Positions 1 to 6,280 of a stretch of DNA of 7,927 nt are shown here, one piece after another (position 1 is the first letter of the stretch; every line of letters begins with the position of its first letter). Source of the DNA: Paracoccaceae bacterium (GTDB lineage Bacteria > Pseudomonadota > Alphaproteobacteria > Rhodobacterales > Rhodobacteraceae); the NCBI GenBank assembly GCA_007128995.1, contig SKWJ01000076.1, positions 1 to 7,927 of the forward strand, written 5' to 3'. The notes under the pieces were generated by a model. It worked only from the letters and a program-made list of their open reading frames with translations. It was not told where the DNA came from and did no database searches. A program made the translations under genes and the position numbers.

Positions 1-1915
1 CAAGAAGCTGCGTGATCGCCACATCAGGTGCTGAATACATGATGAAGATCAGTGCGACACCAATACCCACAACCCCGAGCGCGACAAGCGCCACAATCCG
101 CGACGAGGTCAGAAGCACAAGCACAGTGCCCGCCACGATCAACAGAGCCACACCCCATTCCATGAACCCAAGTCCGGCAAAGGCAAGGTTGATCCCGCCA
201 ACATCGCGCAGCAGCAGGGTCGCCAAGACGGTGAGTGCGAACACACTGAAGGTCGCAAACATATACTGGCGCAGCACCCCGGTCTGGATAAGGCGGGTTT
301 GCAGCTTGGTGAAGCTCATGAATCTTTCAAGGAAGGTATCCCAGCCGGCATCCAGATCGGGGGCGCTGGCTTCGATACGGGCAAGCCGGGTGCGAAGGTC
401 CTGATGCTTCAGATAGATGAAATAGCCAAGCGCGAAGGTGATCAGGCTCAGCAGCAAGGGCAGATTGAACCCGGCCCATAGCTTGACCCGCCCCCCGGTA
501 TCCGGCGCGCCCATGACGGCTGCTACAGCAGGTTCGATCAGATAATAGGCACTGATACCGGGCAGCAATCCGAACAGAAGCCCCAGAATACCAAGGATTA
601 CCGGACCCAGAAGCATGGGCCACGGCCCCTCATGGGGGGTGTTGGGCAACTTGCCTTGCGGGCCGAAAAACGGCTTGTAGGCCACAATCCCGGCGACCGC
701 GAACATCAACGCGAAGGCGATCAGAGCCATCGGAAGGACAAAGATCATCAGCCGCATTTCCAGCGTCCCGGCATAGGCGACTTCTTTAGCGATGAAGCCA
801 AGGAAGGGCGGAATCCCTGCCATCGCGATCCCCGCCAAGGCGGCAGCAGCGGCCGTGATTGGCATGGATTTCCGCAGATCACCCAGCAGGTTTGCATCAC
901 GCGTCCCAGTCGCGTGATCGATGATCCCTATCGTCAGAAAGAGTCCCGCCTTGTAGAGGGAATGGACCAGCAGGAAGGTCATCGCGGCGGTGATCGCATA
1001 CCCCGTGGAGCCGGCCAGAAACATGACAAGGGTGCCAAGCGCCATCAGCGTGGTGTAGGCGAGCGTCTGCTTCAGATCTGTCTGTCGTAGCGCCATGAAG
1101 GATGCGAATACGGCCGTGACAGCCCCGAAAATCGAAAGGATCCAGACCCACAGATCCGAACCCGACAGGGACGGATGCATCCGCGCCAATAGATAGACAC
1201 CGGCCTTCACCATCGTGGCTGAGTGCAGATAGGCGGAAACAGGTGTCGGGGCGGCCATGGCATTGGGCAACCAGAAATGAAACGGAACCTGTGCCGATTT
1301 GGTAAATGCCCCGGCCAGAACAAGGAACAATATGAGGGTGTAGAAGGGCTGCCCGGCAAGGTTGCCAGACGCGTTGATCTGCGACAATTCAAACGTGCCT
1401 TGCGTCAGACCAAGCAAGATGAACCCGGCAAGCAATGCCAGCCCACCTGTAGCTGTCAGCAACAGGGCTTGCAGCGCGTTGCGTCTTGATTTCGGGTCAG
1501 TGTGGCCAAATCCGATCAGCAGGTAGGAGGTGAACGTCGTCAATTCCCAGAAAACAAACAGTGCGATCAGATTGTCCGCCAGAACCAGACCCAGCATCGA
1601 CAGCATGAAGCTGAACAGATAAAGGGCAAAGCGGTCATATTGTGGATGCCCCGCCAGGTACTTTGCCGCATACAGCATCACCATGGCGCCAATCCCGGTG
1701 ATCAGCAGCGCGAACATCAGGCTCAGGCCATCAATCCAGAAGCTCAGGTTGATCTGCAGGCTTGGGATCCAGGGAATGACCCAGCGCACCGGTTCGCCCG
1801 CAGCGACGCCTGGCACATATTGCAGGAAAAACAGGAACAGCACTGCTGTAATGGCCGAAGTGCCGATCCCTGATACAGAGGTCCAGGGGGCATTGGGGTC
1901 CGAATGTTCCGCCAT
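1..1915 (-). CDS. mrpA: Mrp-type Na+/H+ antiporter subunit A (MnhA/PhaA), 3' end beyond the window
   Basis: Membrane subunit of the multi-subunit Mrp monovalent cation/proton antiporter, homologous to the NuoL/NuoM antiporter subunits of complex I; it works in the inner membrane in pH and Na+ homeostasis. Reverse-complement translation gives 638 uninterrupted residues. Visible motifs: FWELTTFTSYLLIG (Glu124), AFTKSAQVPFHFWLP (Lys206, His213), APTPVSAYLHSATMVKAG (His231, Lys237), LLVHSLYKAGLF (His318, Lys322), DHATGTRD (333-340) and GIPPFLGFIAKE (367-378). These charged residues in membrane helices fit the family's proton path. The last residues visible, around YSAPDVAITQLL (627-638), match the conserved APD region of the MrpA C-terminal (DUF4040-like) part, which separates it from plain NuoL. 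The ATG at 1915 has an AAAGGAG Shine-Dalgarno at 1929-1935, but with a long 13-base spacer; in-frame ATGs also lie at 1960 and further upstream. From the chosen start the first family helix seems missing. Further mrp genes are expected to the left, outside the window. Family call is firm; the exact start is not. Confidence 0.93.
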   Translation of the reverse strand, partial: MAEHSDPNAPWTSVSGIGTSAITAVLFLFFLQYVPGVAAGEPVRWVIPWIPSLQINLSFWIDGLSLMFALLITGIGAMVMLYAAKYLAGHPQYDRFALYLFSFMLSMLGLVLADNLIALFVFWELTTFTSYLLIGFGHTDPKSRRNALQALLLTATGGLALLAGFILLGLTQGTFELSQINASGNLAGQPFYTLILFLVLAGAFTKSAQVPFHFWLPNAMAAPTPVSAYLHSATMVKAGVYLLARMHPSLSGSDLWVWILSIFGAVTAVFASFMALRQTDLKQTLAYTTLMALGTLVMFLAGSTGYAITAAMTFLLVHSLYKAGLFLTIGIIDHATGTRDANLLGDLRKSMPITAAAAALAGIAMAGIPPFLGFIAKEVAYAGTLEMRLMIFVLPMALIAFALMFAVAGIVAYKPFFGPQGKLPNTPHEGPWPMLLGPVILGILGLLFGLLPGISAYYLIEPAVAAVMGAPDTGGRVKLWAGFNLPLLLSLITFALGYFIYLKHQDLRTRLARIEASAPDLDAGWDTFLERFMSFTKLQTRLIQTGVLRQYMFATFSVFALTVLATLLLRDVGGINLAFAGLGFMEWGVALLIVAGTVLVLLTSSRIVALVALGVVGIGVALIFIMYSAPDVAITQLL

Positions 1916-2036
1916 CTTTGGGGTCGGGCTCCTTTGGTTGAAATGTCGCGGCAGCATTGCAGCGGCCCGCGCTTTTTCCAGTATTGGGCGGCTTTTTCCC
2001 ATCTTGCTGCCAAATTCACAATTGGAATCGGCAGGA

Positions 2037-2052
2037 ATTTTCCGAAAATCGG
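2037..2052. repeat. Overlapping short dyads, possible operator
   Basis: ATTTTC-C-GAAAAT (2037-2049) is a perfect 6-bp inverted repeat around one base. It overlaps a second one, CCGA-AAA-TCGG (2042-2052). The position between divergent genes suits a repressor or activator site, but arms this short can arise by chance. Confidence 0.3.
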
Positions 2053-2096
2053 CGTTATTTCGGCGGAACTGGTTGCACGAAAGGCACTCGAGGCGC

Positions 2097-2110
2097 ATAC
2101 CTTCAGGTAT
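2097..2110. repeat. Inverted repeat ATACCT-TC-AGGTAT, possible operator
   Basis: A perfect 6-bp inverted repeat with a 2-base centre lies about 75-90 bases upstream of the rightward small gene and about 180 bases upstream of mrpA. Symmetric sites of this form are typical for dimeric regulators. There is no T-tract, so it is not a terminator. Which gene it serves, if any, cannot be told from sequence. Confidence 0.3.
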
Positions 2111-2185
2111 AAGGTGCGTTGTCGGAGCGGGGAGTACCGCTTGACGCATTGAACGAGTTCCTGAAAACTGGTCTTGTCGTGTAGC

Positions 2186-2566
2186 ATGTCACCGCATGTC
2201 CACCGCCCAATCTTCCAGTCTGGTTGCGCAAGCGACCAGCGGCTTGATGCAATGATCGAAATGGCGACGCAGATCATCTGTGATCCGGCGCAAAGGCTGG
2301 ACAGCTTGCCGCATCTGCTCGCAACCCGTTGGCCAGAGGCTCGGGCCCTGGATGTGAGTGTGGCTCTAGCCTTCAGTGCAGATGCTGTTCAGGCACTGTT
2401 TGGCGAAGACGGTGATAGTGGAAGGCGGGCACAAGCGGTGTGGCGTCATGCAGCGATCGTCGCAGTGGACCTACGCCAAATGACACAAGGCGAGACCAGC
2501 GAACGCACCGCTGCTGATCTGCTGGCCTTCTGGGGTACCGGCGACATGCCGGACGGTCGCTCATGA
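2186..2566 (+). CDS. Small hypothetical protein, translationally coupled to the P1 peptidase
   Basis: I do not recognise a named family. From the ATG at 2186 the protein has 126 residues and looks soluble: it has no membrane segment and is helix-prone, with WPEARALDVSVALAFSADAVQALFG in the middle and a C-terminal RTAADLLAFWG. Its TGA overlaps the ATG of the peptidase (ATGA, 2563-2566), the best evidence that it is translated and works with or is co-regulated with that gene. The start is uncertain: TTG at 2174 and ATG at 2186, 2252 and 2261 are all in frame and none has a good Shine-Dalgarno. The family-like part seems to begin near the last two. Third-position GC looks lower than in its neighbours, so constraint may be weak. 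It could be a small accessory or chaperone-like protein for the self-cleaving enzyme downstream, but that is speculation. Confidence 0.6.
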   Translation: MSPHVHRPIFQSGCASDQRLDAMIEMATQIICDPAQRLDSLPHLLATRWPEARALDVSVALAFSADAVQALFGEDGDSGRRAQAVWRHAAIVAVDLRQMTQGETSERTAADLLAFWGTGDMPDGRS

Positions 2567-3558
2567 GCGTGGTGCCGCAGCCAGGTCGACGCAATCTGAT
2601 CACCGATGTGGATGGGCTGAAGGTAGGTTCGGCGCAGGATGCGCTGGTGCGCAGCGGCGTGACAGTCCTGTGTGCCGAACAGCCGATGCGCGCGGCTGCG
2701 CATGTCATGGGCGGTGCGCCGGGCACGCGCGAGACAGAGTTGCTGGCCCCGGACCGGCTGGTGCAGGAGGTGGATGCGCTGGTTCTGTCTGGGGGCTCTG
2801 CCTTCGGACTGGATGCCGCTTCCGGCGTCATGGATGGGTTGCGTCAGTTGGGACGAGGATTTCAGATTGGTGGGCATCGCGTTCCGATTGTCCCCGCGGC
2901 CATTCTGTTCGATCTTGCGAATGGAGGCGCAAAAGATTGGAAGCGCAATCCTTATGCCGCACTTGGCCGCGCTGCACTGGATGCAGCCACCCCCGATTTT
3001 GCCCTCGGCTCTGCCGGGGCGGGCTATGGCGCGACGACTGCGCGGCTGAAAGGCGGGCTTGGCTCGGCCTCATGGGTGTTGGAGTCCGGTGTCACTGTCG
3101 GGGCGCTGGTCGCGGTGAACCCCGTCGGCTGTGTCACAATGGGGCAGGGGCCAGAGTTCTGGGCCGCGCCGTTCGAACATGGGGCTGAATTCGGGGGGCT
3201 TGGAATGGGGCGGGCGGTTGCGCAGCCACTGACGAAACTGTCGCGCACTGCGACAACGCTGGCCATCGTCGCGACAGATGCCACCCTTGACCAAAGTCAG
3301 CTCACCCGTATGGCGGTGGCCGCGCATGACGGGATCGCGCGTGCCATTGTGCCGTCACACACGCTGTTTGACGGGGATATCGTCTTCGCCGTTTCAAGCG
3401 GTGACCGCGCGGCTACCGAACATGGCACCATGCTGGAGATCGGTCATGCAGCGGCGGTTTGTCTATCGCGGGCGATTGCGCGTGCTGTGTATCTGGCTGA
3501 ACCCATGCCTGATGATCACGTGCCGTCTTGGCGCAGTATGTATCACCGTCAGCCATGA
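2563..3558 (+). CDS. P1 family peptidase (DmpA / NylC-type Ntn hydrolase)
   Basis: Member of the S58/P1 family, which includes L-aminopeptidase/D-esterase DmpA, beta-aminopeptidases and nylon-oligomer hydrolase NylC. These are cytoplasmic N-terminal-nucleophile hydrolases made as one chain that cuts itself to expose a catalytic Ser or Thr. The 331 residues match the family's usual length. Conserved stretches: NLITDVDGLKVG (11-22), LSGGSAFGLDAASGVMDGL (75-93), GSAGAGYGATTA (149-160), NPVGC (186-190), the core TTLAIVATDA (231-240) that should start the beta chain with Thr231 as nucleophile, and AHDGIARAIVPSHTLFDGD (254-272). No signal peptide is seen. The start overlaps the stop of the preceding small gene, so translation is probably coupled; no strong Shine-Dalgarno is visible. 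Residue 230, just before the predicted cleavage point, is Ala, where many relatives as I recall them have Asn. Substrate cannot be inferred. Confidence 0.93.
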   Translation: MSVVPQPGRRNLITDVDGLKVGSAQDALVRSGVTVLCAEQPMRAAAHVMGGAPGTRETELLAPDRLVQEVDALVLSGGSAFGLDAASGVMDGLRQLGRGFQIGGHRVPIVPAAILFDLANGGAKDWKRNPYAALGRAALDAATPDFALGSAGAGYGATTARLKGGLGSASWVLESGVTVGALVAVNPVGCVTMGQGPEFWAAPFEHGAEFGGLGMGRAVAQPLTKLSRTATTLAIVATDATLDQSQLTRMAVAAHDGIARAIVPSHTLFDGDIVFAVSSGDRAATEHGTMLEIGHAAAVCLSRAIARAVYLAEPMPDDHVPSWRSMYHRQP

Positions 3559-3587
3559 AAAAAGCAGCCCGTAAAGGGCTGCCTTTT
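3558..3587. terminator. Bidirectional rho-independent terminator
   Basis: GCAGCCC (3564-3570), loop GTAAA, GGGCTGC (3576-3582) form a perfect 7-bp GC-rich stem. On the plus strand CTTTT follows it, which ends the peptidase transcript. On the minus strand six T follow it (complement of 3558-3563), which ends the etfBA transcript. It fills the 49-base gap between two convergent genes and overlaps the peptidase stop codon by one base. Confidence 0.9.
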
Positions 3588-3607
3588 GGAGTTTGCGCTT
3601 CTTTTGT

Positions 3608-4534
3608 TCAAAGCTTTTCGGTCAGTTCCGGAACCAGTGTGAACAAATCGCCCACCAGTCCATAATCAGCGACCTGGAATATCGGGGCTTCTTCATCTTT
3701 GTTGATCGCAACGATCACCTTCGAATCCTTCATGCCAGCCAGATGCTGGATGGCCCCAGAGATACCAACGGCAATATAGAGTTCAGGCGCTACAACCTTG
3801 CCTGTCTGTCCGACTTGCCAGTCATTCGGTGCATAGCCCGAGTCGACCGCTGCCCGAGACGCACCCACCGCAGCGCCAAGCTTGTCTGCCAGGCCCTCGA
3901 TGATCTTGAAATCCTCTTCCGAGCCGATCCCGCGCCCGCCAGAGACAACCACCTTTGCCGATGTCAGCTCTGGCCGATCAGTGGCGGCAACCTTGTCTTC
4001 AACCCATTCCGACAGACCCGGATTCGCGGTCGCCGAAATCATTTCAACCGGGGCAGAGCTGCCCTGGCCCGCGGCTTCGAATGTCGAGGTCCGAAACGAG
4101 ATCACCTTGGTCGCATCGCCTGATTTCACAGTCTGGATTGCGTTGCCTGCATAGATAGGACGCTCAAATGTTTCGGCGTCCACCACGCCCGACACATCCG
4201 AAATGACCATGACATCCAGCAGCGCCGCGACGCGGGGCAGGATATTCTTCGCATCTGTGGTCGCAGGGGCTGCGATATGGCTATAGTCCCCCGCCAGACT
4301 TACGATCAGTGCGGCCGTCGGTTCGGCAAGGCGATGCCCGAGACTGTCATCTTCGGCGCAGAGAACCTTTGCGACACCGTTGATCTTGGCGGCTTCTGCG
4401 GCAGCGTCTGCCGCTTTCGCCCCAGCACAGAGCACAGTCACTTCACCCAGTTTGCCCGCTGCGGTGATTGCCTTTGATGTCGCATCAATATTGAGCGCGC
4501 CATCTGTGACTTCCGCCAGAAGAAGAACCGCCAT
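3608..4534 (-). CDS. etfA: Electron transfer flavoprotein alpha subunit
   Basis: Large, FAD-binding subunit of the soluble ETF heterodimer. ETF takes electrons from acyl-CoA and related dehydrogenases and hands them to ETF:quinone oxidoreductase. The 308-residue length is standard for bacterial group I ETF. The N-terminal half is the nucleotide-fold domain (1-190). The FAD domain follows with [14 protein letters not shown] (196-209), [22 protein letters not shown] (224-245) and the ETF-alpha signature [16 protein letters not shown] through VIVAIN (252-278), then [17 protein letters not shown] (280-296). The start ATG shares one base with the etfB stop (TGATG, 4532-4536), so the two subunits are translationally coupled, as expected for a 1:1 complex. 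The gene is last in its operon; the terminator at 3558-3587 follows. Nothing is truncated or unusual. Confidence 0.98.
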   Translation of the reverse strand: MAVLLLAEVTDGALNIDATSKAITAAGKLGEVTVLCAGAKAADAAAEAAKINGVAKVLCAEDDSLGHRLAEPTAALIVSLAGDYSHIAAPATTDAKNILPRVAALLDVMVISDVSGVVDAETFERPIYAGNAIQTVKSGDATKVISFRTSTFEAAGQGSSAPVEMISATANPGLSEWVEDKVAATDRPELTSAKVVVSGGRGIGSEEDFKIIEGLADKLGAAVGASRAAVDSGYAPNDWQVGQTGKVVAPELYIAVGISGAIQHLAGMKDSKVIVAINKDEEAPIFQVADYGLVGDLFTLVPELTEKL

Positions 4535-5295
4535 CAGATAACCCCCGCTTCATCTTTCAGTTTCGCAACAAGCTCATCCACCGAACCTACCTTAACCCCC
4601 GCCTTGCGGGTCGCCGGTTCAGACGTCTTTAGCACAGTCAGACGCGGGCTGACATCAACCCCGTAATCGGCGGGCGTTTTCTCGTCCAGCGGCTTTTTCT
4701 TGGCCTTCATGATATTGGGCAGTGATGCATAGCGCGGTTCATTCAGGCGCAAGTCCACACTGATGATCGCGGGCAGTCTGACCTTGATCGTCTGCAAGCC
4801 GCCATCCACTTCGCGCGTGACAAGTGCGCTCTCTCCCTCGACCTTGACCTCAGAGGCAAAGGTCGCTTGCGCCCAGCCGGTCAGCGCCGCCAGCATCTGG
4901 CCGGTTGCATTCATGTCATTATCGATCGCTTGCTTGCCGCACAGCACAAGCCCGGGTTCTTCGGCGTCGATTACAGCCTTCAAAAGTTTGGCCACCGCCA
5001 GCGGTTCGATATCAGTGTGAACATCCTCGGCAGCCACGATCAGAATGGCCCGGTCAGCCCCCATCGCCAAGGCGGTGCGCAAGGTTTCCTGCGCCTGCTT
5101 CACGCCGATGGACACCGCAACGATTTCAGTTGCCACACCCGCTTCGCGCATGCGGATCGCTTCTTCCACTGCGATTTCGTCAAACGGGTTCATCGACATT
5201 TTCACATTCGCCAGATCGACCCCGCTGCCATCCGCCTTCACGCGGACTTTCACGTTATAATCGATCACGCGCTTGACCGGCACGAGCACCTTCAT
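4534..5295 (-). CDS. etfB: Electron transfer flavoprotein beta subunit
   Basis: Small, AMP-binding subunit of ETF, the partner of the gene just downstream. The 253-residue length is typical. Landmarks: [19 protein letters not shown] at the N-terminus, the NPFDE segment (36-40), the AMP-binding stretch [18 protein letters not shown] (119-136), and the ETF-beta signature around [21 protein letters not shown] (181-201). The latter is the recognition loop that docks on dehydrogenases; its lysines are the ones methylated in mitochondrial ETF-beta. The start is well supported: AGGGAG (complement of 5304-5309) sits 8 bases before the ATG. A 115-base gap separates it from the adenosyltransferase gene upstream, so it may have its own promoter or be read through. 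The form with a complete, standard signature argues for the acyl-CoA-oxidation type rather than the nitrogen-fixation FixAB type, though this is not decisive. Confidence 0.98.
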   Translation of the reverse strand: MKVLVPVKRVIDYNVKVRVKADGSGVDLANVKMSMNPFDEIAVEEAIRMREAGVATEIVAVSIGVKQAQETLRTALAMGADRAILIVAAEDVHTDIEPLAVAKLLKAVIDAEEPGLVLCGKQAIDNDMNATGQMLAALTGWAQATFASEVKVEGESALVTREVDGGLQTIKVRLPAIISVDLRLNEPRYASLPNIMKAKKKPLDEKTPADYGVDVSPRLTVLKTSEPATRKAGVKVGSVDELVAKLKDEAGVI

Positions 5296-5333
5296 GCGTG
5301 TATCTCCCTAAATGAATCCTGCCAGCCTTGTAG

Positions 5334-5349
5334 CGGGGGCAGCGCCCCG
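5334..5349. repeat. GC-rich hairpin in the etfB leader
   Basis: GGGGC-AGC-GCCCC (5336-5348, with an alternative CGGGG/CCCCG pairing) lies between the adenosyltransferase stop and the etfB start. No T-run follows on either strand, so it is not a classical terminator. It may be an mRNA-processing or stability element separating the two halves of the operon, or a chance GC-rich repeat. Confidence 0.35.
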
Positions 5350-5410
5350 AAAACAGTGCAAAATCGACGCATCCGCGCCTTGCGACGCCGCGTTTTGCCC
5401 TTTGCGTGCG

Positions 5411-5983
5411 CTAACGGTTTGCACCGGGAACCCAGAGGATGTCATCCTTGCCGTCGTTATTTGCAATGCGTCCTGCCACGAAGAACCAGTCCGAAAGCCG
5501 GTTCAGATATTTCACGGCCGATTCGTTGACACCTTCGATGGCGGTGAGGGCAACTGTCTCGCGTTCGGCCCGTCTTGCGACTGTGCGACACAGATGCAGA
5601 TTCGCCGCAAGGGCCGATCCACCGGGCAGGATGAAGCTGCGCAACGGCTGAAGCTTGGCATTCATCGCATCAATTTCGCGTTCCAGCCGGTCAACCTGCG
5701 ACGGCACGATGCGCAGCGGGGTGTATTCTGCTTCTGCGTCGCGTTCCATCTCGGGGCGACACAAATCCGCTCCAAGGTCGAACAGATCGTTCTGAATCCG
5801 GGAAAATGCGACTTCCATTTCGCCCTTCGCATGCAAGCGCGCAAGCCCGATGACCGCGTTTAATTCGTCTACAGTACCATACGCGGTCACGCGCTGGCTG
5901 TGCTTGGCCACGCGCGCCCCATTGCCGAGCGCTGTTTCGCCCGCATCGCCTGTGCGTGTGTAGATCTTGTTCAGAACAACCAT
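5411..5983 (-). CDS. Cob(I)yrinic acid a,c-diamide / cob(I)alamin adenosyltransferase, PduO type
   Basis: Transfers the adenosyl group of ATP to Co(I) corrinoid, giving adenosylcobalamin, the cofactor of methylmalonyl-CoA and other acyl-CoA mutases. It is a cytoplasmic trimer of five-helix bundles in this family. The 190 residues carry the full PduO/MMAB pattern: the ATP-binding N-terminus TRTGDAGETALG (9-20), RVTAYGTVDELNAVIG (31-46), RSFILPGGS (115-123), RTVARRAERE (133-142) and YLNRLSDWFFVAGR (159-172), ending in the usual LWVPG. The ATG at 5983 is chosen because AAAGGGG (complement of 5991-5997) lies 7 bases upstream; a TTG six bases earlier would sit almost on that site. That site lies within the last codons of the upstream membrane-protein gene, whose stop is 2 bases away, so the pair is coupled. 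It is unrelated in sequence to the CobA/BtuR and EutT types. Confidence 0.96.
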   Translation of the reverse strand: MVVLNKIYTRTGDAGETALGNGARVAKHSQRVTAYGTVDELNAVIGLARLHAKGEMEVAFSRIQNDLFDLGADLCRPEMERDAEAEYTPLRIVPSQVDRLEREIDAMNAKLQPLRSFILPGGSALAANLHLCRTVARRAERETVALTAIEGVNESAVKYLNRLSDWFFVAGRIANNDGKDDILWVPGANR

Positions 5984-5985
5984 GT

Positions 5986-6195
5986 TCAAGCCCCTTTGGA
6001 TCGGAAATAGACAAACACCATGATCAGTGCGACCGCAGTGAACTGTGCGTAAAGGCGCCAGCGCATCATGCGGTTTCCATGCTTGCGGTTGAACTCTCCG
6101 CCGCGCCCAAACCCGCCAATTCCGACGGCCAGCACGACCAGAACCACCAGCGACGCGGCAGCGGCCAGAAGAAACAGCGGGTCCGATAACAGCAT
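5986..6195 (-). CDS. Twin transmembrane helix small protein, HIG1 domain-like
   Basis: A 69-residue inner-membrane protein with two predicted helices (about 5-29 and 47-64) joined by a basic loop GRGGEFNRKHGNRMMRWR (30-47). This pattern is that of the bacterial HIG1/hypoxia-induced-protein family. Mitochondrial members (Rcf1) associate with cytochrome c oxidase, so a role in the terminal oxidase or respiratory membrane is a reasonable but unproven inference here. The ATG at 6195 is favoured over an ATG nine codons upstream because GAAAGGG (complement of 6204-6210) sits 8 bases before it and the shorter form starts right at the hydrophobic helix. It is the first gene of the apparent operon with the adenosyltransferase and ETF genes. 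Family assignment is from pattern memory, hence slightly lower certainty. Confidence 0.85.
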   Translation of the reverse strand: MLLSDPLFLLAAAASLVVLVVLAVGIGGFGRGGEFNRKHGNRMMRWRLYAQFTAVALIMVFVYFRSKGA

Positions 6196-6280
6196 GGGGG
6201 GTGCCCTTTCAATGTCGATCATGGAGCATGACGCAACTTAGCGGCATCATGCGCGATTGCGACCCTTTTTCGCAGCAGAG
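6196..6280. other. Short intergenic region upstream of the HIG1-like gene
   Basis: 85 bases between the SDR stop and the start of the HIG1-like gene, both on the minus strand. The minus strand contains a weak hairpin TGCGA-(7)-TCGCA and a GCATGA...TCATGC inverted pair, but no T-run and no clear -35/-10. If the downstream four-gene operon has its own promoter it should lie here, but I cannot point to it. Read-through from the SDR gene is possible. Confidence 0.4.

Larger units (their letters stand above)
1916..2185. other. Divergent intergenic region between mrpA and the peptidase pair
   Basis: About 270 bases separate the two divergent transcription units. Open frames cross it on both strands, but their translations resemble no protein I know and lack membrane or domain character, so I treat it as non-coding. 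It holds an AAAGGAG ribosome-binding site for mrpA (1929-1935, minus) and two short dyads (2037-2052 and 2097-2110). A TTGACG hexamer at 2141-2146 on the plus strand could be a -35 element for the rightward genes, but the hexamer 17 bases further on (AAAACT) is a poor -10, so no promoter is called. Confidence 0.5.

Noticed and set aside
632..1090. Plus-strand open frames lying over mrpA
   Set aside because: They are antisense shadows of a strongly conserved membrane protein; their translations are rich in charged residues and Gln without domain signals.
1744..2277. Long minus-strand open frame of 177 codons across the mrpA start and the intergenic region
   Set aside because: It overlaps the first 57 codons of mrpA in another frame, its translation is Cys/Arg/Ser-rich with no recognisable domain, and mrpA is clearly the real gene.
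2373..2877. Two overlapping minus-strand open frames opposite the small gene and the peptidase start
   Set aside because: Composition is typical of the reverse strand of a GC-rich gene; both conflict with the well-supported peptidase and have no ribosome site or known motif.
4867..5529. A 220-codon plus-strand open frame opposite etfB and the adenosyltransferase
   Set aside because: It is rich in His/Arg/Cys, crosses two unequivocal genes on the other strand, and resembles no protein family.
6238..6275. Hairpin TGCGA-(7)-TCGCA as a terminator for the SDR gene
   Set aside because: The stem is only 5 bp and no T-run follows it on the minus strand.
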